From Sphingobium sp. YR768 (GTDB lineage: Bacteria; Pseudomonadota; Alphaproteobacteria; Sphingomonadales; Sphingomonadaceae), in contig NZ_FOGE01000004.1 in assembly GCF_900111125.1 (NCBI RefSeq), positions 124,001 to 188,000 on the forward strand: a stretch of 64,000 nt of DNA, read 5' to 3'. The notes below the pieces were generated by a model. That model saw nothing but the letters and a program-made list of their open reading frames with translations, did no database searches and was not told the DNA's origin. Positions 42,616 to 51,778 of the stretch are shown here, one piece after another (within the stretch, counting starts at the first letter, position 1; each line of letters opens with the position of its first letter). The position numbers and the translations under genes are program-made.

Positions 42616-42924
42616 ATGAAGACTGATCGTTTGACACCGCCCCGACGCGCGCCGGGGCGTGCTATTGCCATGGCCGCGCGCTGCCTGACGGCGTTGGTGG
42701 GCGGCTATGCCGCTGCATCCGGACTGGCTTCGCTGCTGGCGCGGTCGCTGCCGATCGCGCGGGTGGAGGCGACGGCCTGGGGCATGATCCTGTCCTTCCT
42801 GATCTATGCGCTGCTGGCGCTGTGGGCCTTCCATGAATCGCGACTGCTGCGTGTCGCGGCAGTTATCTGGGGCAGCGCGCTGCTTTCGGTCGCGCTGCTC
42901 TGGCTGATGGGACCACGGCCATGA
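42616..42924 (+). CDS. DUF3649-like small membrane protein
   Basis: A 102-residue protein with three membrane helices (CLTALVGGYAAASGLASLLA; WGMILSFLIYALLALWAF; AAVIWGSALLSVALLWLM) after a basic N-terminus. Such DUF3649 proteins occur beside PepSY iron-uptake proteins and TonB receptors. It overlaps the PepSY gene by four bases and is divergent from the siderophore receptor. Role inferred from context only: help in iron release or reduction at the inner membrane. Confidence 0.78.
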   Translation: MKTDRLTPPRRAPGRAIAMAARCLTALVGGYAAASGLASLLARSLPIARVEATAWGMILSFLIYALLALWAFHESRLLRVAAVIWGSALLSVALLWLMGPRP

Positions 42925-44543
42925 GCAAGGTGGAGGAGATGGACGGCGCGCGGGGCCTGCGCCAGTCGATGGCGTGGATTCACACCTGGCTGGGGCTGCT
43001 GGCCGGCTGGATATTATTCGCCATGTTCCTGACCGGCACGGCCAGCTATTTCCGGCCGGAAATCACTCGCTGGATGCAGCCCGAACTGCGACTGGCGCCG
43101 GTGACGCCCCGGCAGGCGGCGGAAAGCGCGGTCGCGCATATGCAGGCGACGTCGCCCGACGATGAACAATGGTATATCTACCTGCCCGACGATCGCACGG
43201 TGGAAACCCGCATCTTCGCGCTCGCCCGCCCCAATCCCGATCCCAAGGCGCCACCCGCGCCGCGTCGGCCGGAAATCCGGCTCGACCCGATCAGCGGCGA
43301 ACCCGTAACCGCGCGGGAGACGCGCGGGGGCGAGCATTTCTACCGCTTCCATTTCCAGCTTCAATTGCCCCATCCTTGGGGGCGCTGGCTGGCGGGGCTG
43401 TGCGCCATCTTCATGCTGGCGGCGATCATATCCGGCGTGGTGACGCACAAGCGTTTCTTCGCCGACTTCTTCATGCTGCGCTGGAACAAGGGGCAGCGTA
43501 GCTGGCTCGACGCGCATAATGTCTCGGCGGTGCTGGCGCTGCCCTTCCACGCGATGATCACCTATACCGGGCTGATCACGCTGGTCGTGATGTACATGCC
43601 CTGGCCCGCCGTCGCCAATTACGCCAAGCCCGCCGGCTTTTTTGCCGAAGCCTATGGCCGCGATGCCGATGATCCGGCGTCGGGTCGTGCCGTACCGCTC
43701 GCGCCGATCGGGCCGATGGTCGATGCTGCCGCGCGCGAATGGCAGGGCGGCCGTCCCCGCACGATCGTCATCCGCAATCCCAATGATGGTGCCGCGACGG
43801 TGACGATCCTGCGCAGCAGCGCCGATCAGCTCAATGCCCGCGGCGCCTCCATCACCTATTCGGGCGTCACCGGCCGGAAGCTGTCGGCCTCGCCCGCGCC
43901 GGGCGCGGCGATCGCGACGGCCGGGGTGATGCTGGGGCTTCATCTGGGCAATTTTGCCGGGCCCGTGCTGCGCTGGACCTATTTCCTGCTTGGCCTGACG
44001 GGCGCGGCGATGGTCGGGACCGGCCTACTGCTCTGGACCGCCAAGCGGCGCAAGCCGGGGGCGAAGCCCTTCTTCGGCTTCCGTCTGGTGGAGCGGCTGA
44101 ACATCAGCGCCATCGCCTGTCTCCCGGCCGGCATGGCGGCCTTCCTGCTGGCCAACCGGTTGATCCCGGCCGCCCTGCCGGGGCGGGAAGCGCTGGAGGT
44201 GAAGGCGATGTACTGGACCTGGTTCGGGCTGGCGGCCTTGATGCTGCTGCGCCCGGTTCGCCGCGCCTGGCCGGAGGCGCTGACGCTGTCGGCCGCCGCT
44301 TTCCTGTCGCTGCCGCTGGTCAATAGCGCGACCACCGATCGCGGCCTGTTCGCCAGCCTGCGTAGCGGTGACACGCTGTTCCTGTCCTTCGACGCGGCCA
44401 TGATCGCGATCGGCGCATTGCTGGCCTTCGGTGCCTGGCGCGCCACGCGGGTCAAGGCAGCGCCGGTGCGCAAGCGACGGATGATGACCCCGCCGTCGCC
44501 CCCCTTGGCCTCCGTGATGCGGGAGACTGTCGATGTCGCTTGA
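42921..44543 (+). CDS. PepSY-associated TM helix protein (PiuB-like)
   Basis: A 540-residue inner-membrane protein. It begins with the PepSY_TM signature WIHTWLGLLAGWILFAMFLT, followed by a periplasmic PepSY-like domain, DPISGEPVTARETRGGEHF and PHPWGRWLAGLCAIFMLAAI, then further helices with HKRFFADFFMLR and LDAHNVSAVLALPFH. Conserved His residues at helix ends suggest heme or metal binding; related proteins are thought to reduce ferric siderophores. It is translationally coupled to its neighbours and lies opposite the Fur-controlled receptor. Confidence 0.9.
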   Translation: MSKVEEMDGARGLRQSMAWIHTWLGLLAGWILFAMFLTGTASYFRPEITRWMQPELRLAPVTPRQAAESAVAHMQATSPDDEQWYIYLPDDRTVETRIFALARPNPDPKAPPAPRRPEIRLDPISGEPVTARETRGGEHFYRFHFQLQLPHPWGRWLAGLCAIFMLAAIISGVVTHKRFFADFFMLRWNKGQRSWLDAHNVSAVLALPFHAMITYTGLITLVVMYMPWPAVANYAKPAGFFAEAYGRDADDPASGRAVPLAPIGPMVDAAAREWQGGRPRTIVIRNPNDGAATVTILRSSADQLNARGASITYSGVTGRKLSASPAPGAAIATAGVMLGLHLGNFAGPVLRWTYFLLGLTGAAMVGTGLLLWTAKRRKPGAKPFFGFRLVERLNISAIACLPAGMAAFLLANRLIPAALPGREALEVKAMYWTWFGLAALMLLRPVRRAWPEALTLSAAAFLSLPLVNSATTDRGLFASLRSGDTLFLSFDAAMIAIGALLAFGAWRATRVKAAPVRKRRMMTPPSPPLASVMRETVDVA

Positions 44544-44850
44544 AACCGGCCTGATCGGCTATGCCGCGCTCGCCAGTCTCGCGCTGGCGGTCAAGAAATA
44601 CCGGCCGTCGCCGCCCTTGCCGATGCTGCCCTCGCCTTCGGTGGCACGCTGGTCCGGCTGGCTGCTGCTGGGGCTGGCGGCGATCGTGGCTGTGCTGCGC
44701 TTTGGCGCGGGGCAGGGCGTGGTCGCCTGGATCGGCCAATTGTGCGTCAGTGGCGCGGCCCTGGTGCTGCTGATGTCCTGGCGACCACGCCTCGCTTATG
44801 GTCTGGCGGTGCCGGTGGCGGCGATCGGCCTGTTGTTGACGCTAGTCTGA
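44533..44850 (+). CDS. DUF3325-like membrane protein
   Basis: A 105-residue protein with three helices (LIGYAALASLALAV; WSGWLLLGLAAIVAVLRF; WIGQLCVSGAALVLLMSW) that overlaps the PepSY gene end by 11 bases. The length, a helix-KKY-helix pattern and the context (DUF3649-PepSY-DUF3325) match the small DUF3325 proteins of iron-uptake loci. Function unknown. Confidence 0.75.
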   Translation: MSLETGLIGYAALASLALAVKKYRPSPPLPMLPSPSVARWSGWLLLGLAAIVAVLRFGAGQGVVAWIGQLCVSGAALVLLMSWRPRLAYGLAVPVAAIGLLLTLV

Positions 44851-44921
44851 CACAGGAAGCACATCGCTGATCGGGCGCACCTGCCCTTGACAGCGGCGCT
44901 TCCCACTGGAACGGAGGGTTT

Positions 44922-45578
44922 GTGACCGGTTCTGCTCCCTCCCTGCGCACCACGCCGCCCCGCGCTCCGCGCCAGCAGCGCAGCCAGGCGTCGTTCGAAC
45001 GGATGATCGCGGCGGCAGAGGCATTGCTGCGCGAACGGGGCAATGACGATTTCACGCTTCAGGAAGTCGGCAAGCGCGGCAAGGTTTCGATCGGCTCCAT
45101 CTATTGCCGGTTCGACAGCAAGGATGATCTGATCCGCGCCGTTCAGGCCCGCGTGCTGGAGGCCGTGGAGGTCGATCAGCGCGCCGTGATCGCGCGGGCG
45201 GAAGCGGAAGCCAAGAATCTCCGCCAGTTGGTGACTTTGCTGGTCGAAGGGATTGCCGACACGCTGCGCCACCATGCCGAACTGATGCGGCCGATGATGC
45301 TGCGCGCCACCACCGATCCCATCGTCTCGGCCGCAGGCAAGAAAAGCTATGGCGAACTGTCCGATCTGGTCCACAATGTGATGTTGGCCCATCGTGACGA
45401 AATCCTGCAGCCGGACCCGGAACGGGCGGTGCATTCGACTTTCCGTATCCTCTATGCCGCGATCGCCCGCTATCTGGGCTTCGGATCGGCGACTGGCGCC
45501 GCGTGGGAAGGCGGCTGGGACGAATTGAAGCAGGATCTGGGCAAGATGTGCGCCGCCTTCCTGCTCTCCACCGAATAA
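44922..45578 (+). CDS. TetR/AcrR family transcriptional regulator
   Basis: A 218-residue regulator. The N-terminal DNA-binding domain is clear: RMIAAAEALLRERGNDDFTL, then EVGKRGKVSIGSIYCRFDSK and DDLIRAV. The C-terminal ligand domain is not assigned. Start is GTG at 44922 after GGAGGG. It faces the ccoS gene convergently and follows the iron genes by 71 bases. Its target cannot be read from the sequence; no obvious operator was found next to it. Confidence 0.92.
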   Translation: MTGSAPSLRTTPPRAPRQQRSQASFERMIAAAEALLRERGNDDFTLQEVGKRGKVSIGSIYCRFDSKDDLIRAVQARVLEAVEVDQRAVIARAEAEAKNLRQLVTLLVEGIADTLRHHAELMRPMMLRATTDPIVSAAGKKSYGELSDLVHNVMLAHRDEILQPDPERAVHSTFRILYAAIARYLGFGSATGAAWEGGWDELKQDLGKMCAAFLLSTE

Positions 45579-45585
45579 ATTCCCC

Positions 45586-45729
45586 TCAATCCTCCTCGTC
45601 GATCAGGATGCGCACGGCGGCGCCATCCGCATCTTCGAACTGGCCGTCGCGCAGCGCCCAGAAAAAGGCGCCAAGCCCCAGCAGGCCGAGGCATAGCGCA
45701 ATCGGGATCAGGATGGCGACGCCGGTCAT
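45586..45729 (-). CDS. ccoS: cbb3-type cytochrome oxidase assembly protein CcoS
   Basis: A 47-residue single-helix protein beginning MTGVAILIPIALCLGLLGLG, then FFWALRDGQFEDADG and ending ILIDEED. This is the typical CcoS: a membrane segment, then the GQFxD motif. It is needed for cofactor insertion into the cbb3 oxidase. Its ATG overlaps the ccoI stop by four bases. Last gene of the cco locus. Confidence 0.93.
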   Translation of the reverse strand: MTGVAILIPIALCLGLLGLGAFFWALRDGQFEDADGAAVRILIDEED

Positions 45730-47858
45730 CGTGCCGCCCCTTTCAGCCGCAGCGCATTGGCGACGACGATCAACGAACTGCTCGACATGGCAAGGGCGGC
45801 GACCAGCGGCGTGACATGGCCCAGGATCGCCAGTGGCACGGCGAAGATATTATAGCCGATCGCCAGCGCGAAATTCTGCTTCACCACCCGCACGGTGCGC
45901 CGGGCCGCCCGCACCGCCATCGGCACCGGGGCCAGCCGGTCGCCCAGGAACACGGCGTCGGCGGCCAGCTGGCTGGCGTCGCTGGCGGAGGCCGGAGCCA
46001 TGCTGGCATGGCCGGCGGCGAGGGCGGGGCCATCGTTCAGGCCATCGCCCACCATCAGCACCCGATGCCCGGCCGCCTTCAGTCGGCCGATCAGCGCCAG
46101 CTTGTCCTGCGGGCGCAGATGGCCGATCGCGGTCGTGCCGGTGGCGCGGGATATCGCCTCCAGCGCTTCGGGCCGGTCGCCGCTGGCGATCAGGGTCGTC
46201 ACACCCATCGCATTGAGGTCGGCCAGCGTTACGACCGCGTCCGGGCGCGGCGCATCGGCGAAGCGCAGCAGCGTCGCCTGCTCGCCGCGCCGATATTCGC
46301 TGGCCAGATCGAACAGGCTGATCAGGCTGCGGGGGCGGCCCAGCGAAACGGCTTCGTCGCCGAAGCGACCGCTCATGCCCTCGCCCGGCTGTTCGCGAAT
46401 ATCCTCCAGTGCAGCGGGCATCACCCCCTCCGCCTCCACCGCCTGCCGTAGCGCGACGCTCAACGGATGGCGGCTGCCACGGGCCAGCGCCAGCACTATG
46501 GCCTTGTCCTGCGCCTCCAGCCGGTCAAGGCCATGCGGGGTGGGGCGGCCCAGCGTCAGCGTACCGGTCTTGTCGAACACGGCTTCGTCCACTTCGGCCA
46601 GCCGTTCCAGCGCCGACCCGTCCTTCACCAGCACGCCGCGCTTCATCAGCGCGCCGCACGCCACGATCTGCGCCGCCGGCACCGCCAGTCCCAGCGCGCA
46701 GGGGCAGGTGATCAGCAGCACGGCAACCGCGATCAGCAGCGCCTGATGCATGCCCGCCCCCGCAATCATCCATCCGGCAAAGGAGAGGGCGGCCAGCAGA
46801 TGGACGCAGGGCGCATAGAGCCGCGCCGCGCGGTCGGCGATCCGCACATAGCGCGACTTGCCCTGCGCCGCTTCCTCCATCAGCCGGGCAATGTCGGCGA
46901 TGACCGTATCGGCGCCGGCGGCCGTCACCGCCACGATGATCGGCCCGTCGATATTGAGCGCGCCGGCCTGCACCTCGTCACCCGGCCCGACAGGGACGGG
47001 CGCGCTCTCCCCGGTCAGGAAGGCGATGTCCAGACCGCTGCTCCCGTCGACCACGCGCCCGTCCGCGGCCAGCCGTTCCCCGGCGGCGGCCAGCATGCGC
47101 ATCCCCGGCCGCAACGCATCGGCGCGCACCCAGTGGCTGGCGCCCTGCGCATCCAGCACCATGGCGCCGGGTGCGGTCTGCTTCAGCAAAGCGGCGACGC
47201 CCGCCCGCGCCCGTCCGCGCATCAGGCTGTCCAGGCACCGGCCCGCCAGCAGGAAGAAAAGCAGCATCACCGCGCCGTCGAACCAGGCATGATGGCCGCC
47301 GGTCAGCGTTTCATACAGGCTCATGCCGGTCGTCAGCAGCACGCCGATGCTGATCGGCACGTCCATATTGGTGCGCCCCTGTCGCAGCGCGGCAAAGGCG
47401 GAGCGGAAGAAGGGTTGCCCCGCATAGGCGATCGTGGGCAGGGCGATGAGGGCGGAAAGCCAGTGGAACATCTGCCGCGTCGCCCCGTCCGCCCCGGACC
47501 AGATGGACACCGACAGCAGCATGATGTTCATCGCCGCAAAGCCCGCCACCGCCAGCGCCCGGATGAGCCCGCGATTTTCGGCGGCGGCGACATCCACGCC
47601 GGGATCGGCCAGCGGTTCGGCATCGAAGCCGATGGCGGCGATCGCGGCCTTCAGTTCTGGCGGGCTTAGCGCGGGATCATGGCGGATGGCGACGCGCTTT
47701 GCGGTCATGTTGACCCGGGCGCCCTCGACCCCCGGCACTTTGCTCAGCCCATTTTCGATCTTGGCGATGCAACCCGCGCAATGCAGCGTGGGCACCGCAA
47801 ACAGGCTTTCGATGCTGTCCGGGGCAGGGGCCTCGGCAAAAACAGGCTGGGTCGCCAT
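45726..47858 (-). CDS. ccoI: Copper-translocating P-type ATPase CcoI/FixI
   Basis: A 710-residue P1B-ATPase that exports copper for assembly of the cbb3 oxidase binuclear centre. The N-terminal HMA domain has CAGC (LHCAGCIAKIENGLSK); TGES (FLTGESAPV), the intramembrane TCPCALGLAVP, the phosphorylation site FDKTGTLTLG, the SRHPLSVAL motif and GDGLNDGPAL follow. Start at 47858 overlaps the ccoH stop by one base; the frame is open 20 codons further but within ccoH. Confidence 0.95.
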   Translation of the reverse strand: MATQPVFAEAPAPDSIESLFAVPTLHCAGCIAKIENGLSKVPGVEGARVNMTAKRVAIRHDPALSPPELKAAIAAIGFDAEPLADPGVDVAAAENRGLIRALAVAGFAAMNIMLLSVSIWSGADGATRQMFHWLSALIALPTIAYAGQPFFRSAFAALRQGRTNMDVPISIGVLLTTGMSLYETLTGGHHAWFDGAVMLLFFLLAGRCLDSLMRGRARAGVAALLKQTAPGAMVLDAQGASHWVRADALRPGMRMLAAAGERLAADGRVVDGSSGLDIAFLTGESAPVPVGPGDEVQAGALNIDGPIIVAVTAAGADTVIADIARLMEEAAQGKSRYVRIADRAARLYAPCVHLLAALSFAGWMIAGAGMHQALLIAVAVLLITCPCALGLAVPAAQIVACGALMKRGVLVKDGSALERLAEVDEAVFDKTGTLTLGRPTPHGLDRLEAQDKAIVLALARGSRHPLSVALRQAVEAEGVMPAALEDIREQPGEGMSGRFGDEAVSLGRPRSLISLFDLASEYRRGEQATLLRFADAPRPDAVVTLADLNAMGVTTLIASGDRPEALEAISRATGTTAIGHLRPQDKLALIGRLKAAGHRVLMVGDGLNDGPALAAGHASMAPASASDASQLAADAVFLGDRLAPVPMAVRAARRTVRVVKQNFALAIGYNIFAVPLAILGHVTPLVAALAMSSSSLIVVANALRLKGAAR

Positions 47859-48310
47859 CAGAAGACCTCCCGCAACAAATGCTGCGCACCATGGTTGATA
47901 TCGGCGCGCAATTGCCATCGACCGGCGGGCAAGGCGCGGTCGCCGACATAATGGCCTGGCGCGGTTTCGTGGAAGCTGATGGCGATGTCGGGCGCACGGT
48001 CCAGCGGATGCTGCGCGATGGCCGTAATGCGGGCCTCGCGGATTGGTGCGCCCGCGCTGTCGGTCAGCGTCAGCGTGACATGGCGTGCGGCGTCCAGCGC
48101 CACATCATCCTTCCAGCCGAGGCGGTCCTGCGCCCGTGCCTGTGCCAGATAATGGTTGAACTTCTGGCTTTCGACATAGCTGTTGTCGACCACCGTGCCG
48201 CCGAAGGAGCGGATCGCGACGGTCGCCATCAGCAGATTGACGGCGATCACCACGGCAAAGAAGGCGATCAATATGCCGGTCATGTGCCAGCCGGTGAAGC
48301 GTCGGATCAT
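47858..48310 (-). CDS. ccoH: FixH/CcoH family protein
   Basis: A 150-residue membrane-anchored protein with an N-terminal helix (WHMTGILIAFFAVVIAVNLL) and a periplasmic immunoglobulin-like domain including DNSYVESQKFNHYLAQARAQ. FixH/CcoH is needed for stable assembly of cbb3 oxidase. It lies between ccoG (three bases) and ccoI (one-base overlap). Confidence 0.92.
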   Translation of the reverse strand: MIRRFTGWHMTGILIAFFAVVIAVNLLMATVAIRSFGGTVVDNSYVESQKFNHYLAQARAQDRLGWKDDVALDAARHVTLTLTDSAGAPIREARITAIAQHPLDRAPDIAISFHETAPGHYVGDRALPAGRWQLRADINHGAQHLLREVF

Positions 48311-48313
48311 GGT

Positions 48314-49747
48314 TCAGGGCCTTTCGAAACGGGCGGGTTCGCGGTCGCCGCCGCCTTCGCGGTCGGTGGCGCGGACGGTGAAGGCAAAATCCTGCCGCTG
48401 TGGTCCGGGCGCCGGGGCGGCGATGAAGAGGCGCAGCTTGGCCACGCTGTCGGCGGGAACGGTGGCGGTGACGGTCGCTGCCGCCTGCTCGCGCGGCATG
48501 GCGTCGGTCCACAGCATCGCGCCGGGCAGGCCCTCGACAGCGACCGTCACCGGGCGCGGCCGTGCCTCCATATTGCGGACCTTGACCATATAGGCGTTGC
48601 GGATCGCGCCATCGGACAGCCGCACGAATATGGGGTTGCGATCCTGCTGTGCGGCGATGTCGATCCGGGTGCGCGCGCCCAGTGCGAACAGCATGGCCGC
48701 CCCGATCGACAGCCATACCGCCGCATAGGCCAATGTGCGGGGGCGCAGCAGCGTCTTGAGGACGGGGCGGGGGGCAGCGCCCTGCTTCTCGGCCTCCGCA
48801 TCCTCCTGCGTGCAATAATCGATCAGCCCGCGCGGTCGCCCGACCTGCGCCATCACCTTGTCACAGGCGTCGATGCACAGCGCGCAGGTGATGCAGCCGA
48901 CTTGCGCCCCTTCGCGAATATCGATGCCGGTGGGGCAGACCGCGACGCACTGGTTGCAGTCGATGCAGTCTCCGAACAGGTCGGGCTTCGCCTGCGCCTT
49001 CTTCACGCTGCCGCGTTGTTCGCCGCGCCAGTCCTTATAGGTGACGACTAGCGATTTTTCGTCCAGCATGGCGGTCTGGATGCGCGGCCAGGGGCACATA
49101 TAGATGCACACCTGCTCCCGCATGAAGCCGCCCAGCAACAGGGTCGTGGCGGTCAGCACGGCTACCGTGGCATAGGCGACCGGCGCGGCGCTGCCAGCCC
49201 AGAAATCATGGCTGAGTCTGGGCGCATCGGCGAAATAGAAAATCCATGCGCCGCCCGTGGCGAAGGCGATGCCCAGCCAGATGCTCCATTTGGCGAGGCG
49301 GCGCGCGATCTTGGCGGCGCTCCATGGTGCCTTCGCCAGCCTTATCTGCGCATTGCGATCGCCGTCGGTGAAGCGTTCGACATGTTGATAGAGGTCGGTC
49401 CACACCGTCTGCGGGCAGGCATAGCCGCACCAGGCCCGACCCACTGCCGACGTCACCAGAAACAGCCCGATCCCCGCCATGATCAGCAGGCCCGCGACAT
49501 AATAAAATTCATGCGGCCAGATTTCGATCGCGAACATGTAGAAGCGCCGGTGGGCCAGATCGACCAGCACCGCCTGATCGGGGGCATAAGGCCCACGATC
49601 CCAGCGCAGCCATGGCGTGACCCAGTAGATGGCCAGCGTCACCGCCATGATCGCCCATTTCAGGCGACGATAGAAGCCGTCGACCGCCTTGGGATAGACG
49701 CCCTTGCGCTTTTCATAGAGGTCGCTGGACCCGGCCGGCATCAGCAT
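48314..49747 (-). CDS. ccoG: cbb3 oxidase accessory protein CcoG/FixG (4Fe-4S cluster protein)
   Basis: A 477-residue membrane ferredoxin-like protein. Cluster-binding motifs are visible: CGYACPQTVW and CIYMCPWPR in the membrane half, then CIDCNQCVAVCPTGIDI with CITCALCIDACD. CcoG reduces copper(II) for insertion into the oxidase. The C-terminal part is an Ig-like FixG domain. A CTGTCGAAG palindrome separates it from ccoP. Confidence 0.95.
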   Translation of the reverse strand: MLMPAGSSDLYEKRKGVYPKAVDGFYRRLKWAIMAVTLAIYWVTPWLRWDRGPYAPDQAVLVDLAHRRFYMFAIEIWPHEFYYVAGLLIMAGIGLFLVTSAVGRAWCGYACPQTVWTDLYQHVERFTDGDRNAQIRLAKAPWSAAKIARRLAKWSIWLGIAFATGGAWIFYFADAPRLSHDFWAGSAAPVAYATVAVLTATTLLLGGFMREQVCIYMCPWPRIQTAMLDEKSLVVTYKDWRGEQRGSVKKAQAKPDLFGDCIDCNQCVAVCPTGIDIREGAQVGCITCALCIDACDKVMAQVGRPRGLIDYCTQEDAEAEKQGAAPRPVLKTLLRPRTLAYAAVWLSIGAAMLFALGARTRIDIAAQQDRNPIFVRLSDGAIRNAYMVKVRNMEARPRPVTVAVEGLPGAMLWTDAMPREQAAATVTATVPADSVAKLRLFIAAPAPGPQRQDFAFTVRATDREGGGDREPARFERP

Positions 49748-49766
49748 GATGGGATTCCTGAAGAAC

Positions 49767-49847
49767 CCGTTCGCCCTGAGCCTGTCGAAGGGCCGTCCTT
49801 CTCTGCGGAAGAAAAGGACAGGGCTTCGACAGGCTCAGCCCGAACGG
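49767..49847. repeat. CTGTCGAAG palindrome between ccoP and ccoG
   Basis: Arms of about 24 bases starting CCGTTCGCCCTGAGCCTG and ending CAGGCTCAGCCCGAACGG are inverted copies with a few mismatches, around a loop of about 33 bases. The element fills the ccoP-ccoG gap. The same family occurs at 51717-51774. Confidence 0.85.
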
Positions 49848-49849
49848 TG

Positions 49850-50776
49850 TTATGGTCGCGCGGTTGCTTCATTATCTGCCGTCTCGTCCACCGGCGTCGC
49901 TTCACCCCCGCCCAGGCTGTGGACATAGGTCGCCAGCATGCGGATGGTCGCCTTGTCCAGCTTGTCGTCCCAGCGCGGCATCACGCCCTGACGGCTGTTC
50001 CATACGGTTTCGTGGATCGTCTCCGCGTCGCCGCCATAGAGCCAGATGCCGTCGGTCAGGTTGGGTGCGCCAAGCGCCCGCGTGCCTTTTCCATCCGGGC
50101 CATGACAGACCGCGCAATTGTCGGCGAAGACCTGTGTCCCGCGCTGCGAAGCGGCGCTGGCCTTGTCCTGTCGGCTGATGACCCGGACATGGGCGACCAC
50201 ATCGTTGACCTGCGCGCTGGTCAGCAACTGGTCGCGGCCGAAGGCGGGCATCATCGATACACGGGTCGCATCATGGTTCGGGTTGCGCACGCCGTCGGTG
50301 ATCGTCTTTTCGATCGTCGCCAGATCGCCGCCCCACAGCCAGTCGTCGTCGTTGAGGTTGGGATAGCCCTTCGCCCCCGCCGCACCGGAGCCATGGCACT
50401 GGACGCAATGGACCTTGAACGCGGCGCGTCCGCCCTCGACCGCCGCCTGCATCAGTTGCGGCTTGCCGGGCAGGTCGGTTATCGCCGTGTCGGCGATCGC
50501 CCGGCGCAGCGGCGCGATTTCCGCCTCGCGTGCGGCCAGTTCCTTGTCCAGCGCGCCCCGGCTCGACCAGCCCAGCATGCCGCGCGTATAATCGTGCAGC
50601 ATCGGGATCGCCGGATAGGCGATCACATAGCCGATCGCGAAGATTATGGTCGCGTAGAAGGTCCACAGCCACCAGCGCGGCAGCGGCGTATCCAGTTCAG
50701 CGATGCCGTCCCACTCGTGGCCCTTGAGTTCGGTGCCGGTGGCGGCGTCGATTTTCTTGTCCTGTCCGTCAGCCAT
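49850..50776 (-). CDS. ccoP: cbb3-type cytochrome c oxidase subunit III (diheme)
   Basis: The 308-residue subunit passes electrons from cytochrome c to CcoO. One N-terminal helix (WWLWTFYATIIFAIGYVIAY) is followed by two cytochrome c domains with heme motifs CVQCH and CAVCH and distal Met-containing loops (TRVSMMPAFGRD, SRQGVMPRWDDK). It overlaps ccoQ by eight bases. Confidence 0.96.
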   Translation of the reverse strand: MADGQDKKIDAATGTELKGHEWDGIAELDTPLPRWWLWTFYATIIFAIGYVIAYPAIPMLHDYTRGMLGWSSRGALDKELAAREAEIAPLRRAIADTAITDLPGKPQLMQAAVEGGRAAFKVHCVQCHGSGAAGAKGYPNLNDDDWLWGGDLATIEKTITDGVRNPNHDATRVSMMPAFGRDQLLTSAQVNDVVAHVRVISRQDKASAASQRGTQVFADNCAVCHGPDGKGTRALGAPNLTDGIWLYGGDAETIHETVWNSRQGVMPRWDDKLDKATIRMLATYVHSLGGGEATPVDETADNEATARP

Positions 50777-50939
50777 GGTCGGCCTCCGTCTCGTCTTTCC
50801 TGAAGATCATCGTGGCGGCGTCGCGGCTGTGCCGGCGGCCGCGCGGCAGGAAGTGCCAGCCGACGAGGATGATGTAGCTCACCCCCATGAAGACCAGCCC
50901 CCAGCTATCGGCGAAGTGGCGGAGCGCATCGTACGTCAT
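50769..50939 (-). CDS. ccoQ: cbb3-type cytochrome oxidase subunit CcoQ/FixQ
   Basis: A 56-residue single-helix subunit: [20 protein letters not shown], then [14 protein letters not shown] and an acidic end. This matches CcoQ, which stabilises the CcoNOP core. It overlaps ccoO by four bases and ccoP by eight. Confidence 0.94.
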   Translation of the reverse strand: MTYDALRHFADSWGLVFMGVSYIILVGWHFLPRGRRHSRDAATMIFRKDETEADHG

Positions 50940-51682
50940 CGCGGTTCTTCCTGGGGTTTCGCCGCATCGACATCGACCAGCGTGCCGATCATCTGGAGAT
51001 AGGCGACCAGCGCATCCATCTCGGTCAGCCTGGCGGGATTGCCGTCGAAATCGCGCTGTTGCGCCTTGGGATAGCGCTTGAGCAGGTCGGCGGCATCGGC
51101 ATTGGGATCGGCTTGCGCCTTCAGGTCATCATTCGCCTTGGCCACATCATCCTTGCTGTAGGGCACACCCACCCGCGTCAACGCGGTCAGGTCGCCGCGC
51201 ATGTCGCCGGCGTTCAGTTCCCGCTCGGCGAGGAAGGGATAGGTCGGCATGATCGATTCCGGCACCACGGCGCGCGGGTCTTTCAAATGCTGAACATGCC
51301 ATTCGTCCGAATAGCGGCCGCCGACGCGGGCAAGGTCCGGCCCGGTGCGCTTCGACCCCCATTGGAACGGATGGTCGTACATGCTCTCCGCCGCTAGGCT
51401 GTAATGGCCATAGCGTTCCGTTTCGTCGCGGAAGGGGCGGATCATCTGGCTATGGCAGTTGTAGCAGCCTTCGCGGATATAGATGTTCCGGCCCGCCAGT
51501 TCGAGCGGGGTATAGGGGCGGACCCCCTCCACCTTCTCGATCGTATTGTCGATCCAGAAGAGCGGCGCGATCTCCACTATGCCGCCGATGGCGACGACGA
51601 TCAGAGAGGCGATGCCAAGCAGCGAGATATTCCGCTCCAGCCTGCCATGATCGAAAAACCTACCCTTTGCTTTGCTTGTCAT
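50936..51682 (-). CDS. ccoO: cbb3-type cytochrome c oxidase subunit II (monoheme)
   Basis: The 248-residue monoheme subunit. An N-terminal helix ([20 protein letters not shown]) is followed by the heme motif CYNCH in [20 protein letters not shown] and the conserved [20 protein letters not shown]; the axial Met lies in SIMPTYPFL. It comes after ccoN, with a CTGTCGAAG palindrome in the gap. Confidence 0.96.
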   Translation of the reverse strand: MTSKAKGRFFDHGRLERNISLLGIASLIVVAIGGIVEIAPLFWIDNTIEKVEGVRPYTPLELAGRNIYIREGCYNCHSQMIRPFRDETERYGHYSLAAESMYDHPFQWGSKRTGPDLARVGGRYSDEWHVQHLKDPRAVVPESIMPTYPFLAERELNAGDMRGDLTALTRVGVPYSKDDVAKANDDLKAQADPNADAADLLKRYPKAQQRDFDGNPARLTEMDALVAYLQMIGTLVDVDAAKPQEEPR

Positions 51683-51716
51683 TGTCTTTGTCCTTTGATG
51701 GACTGAATTCCGACGT

Positions 51717-51774
51717 CCGTTCGTGCTGAGCCTGTCGAAGCACGCGCGCCCTTCGACAGGCTCAGCACGAACGG
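51717..51774. repeat. CTGTCGAAG palindrome between ccoN and ccoO
   Basis: Perfect 24-base arms begin CCGTTCGTGCTGAGCCTG and end CAGGCTCAGCACGAACGG. The element ends five bases before the ccoN stop codon, so it forms the 3' end of the ccoN message or a stem between it and ccoO. Confidence 0.87.
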
Positions 51775-51778
51775 GACT

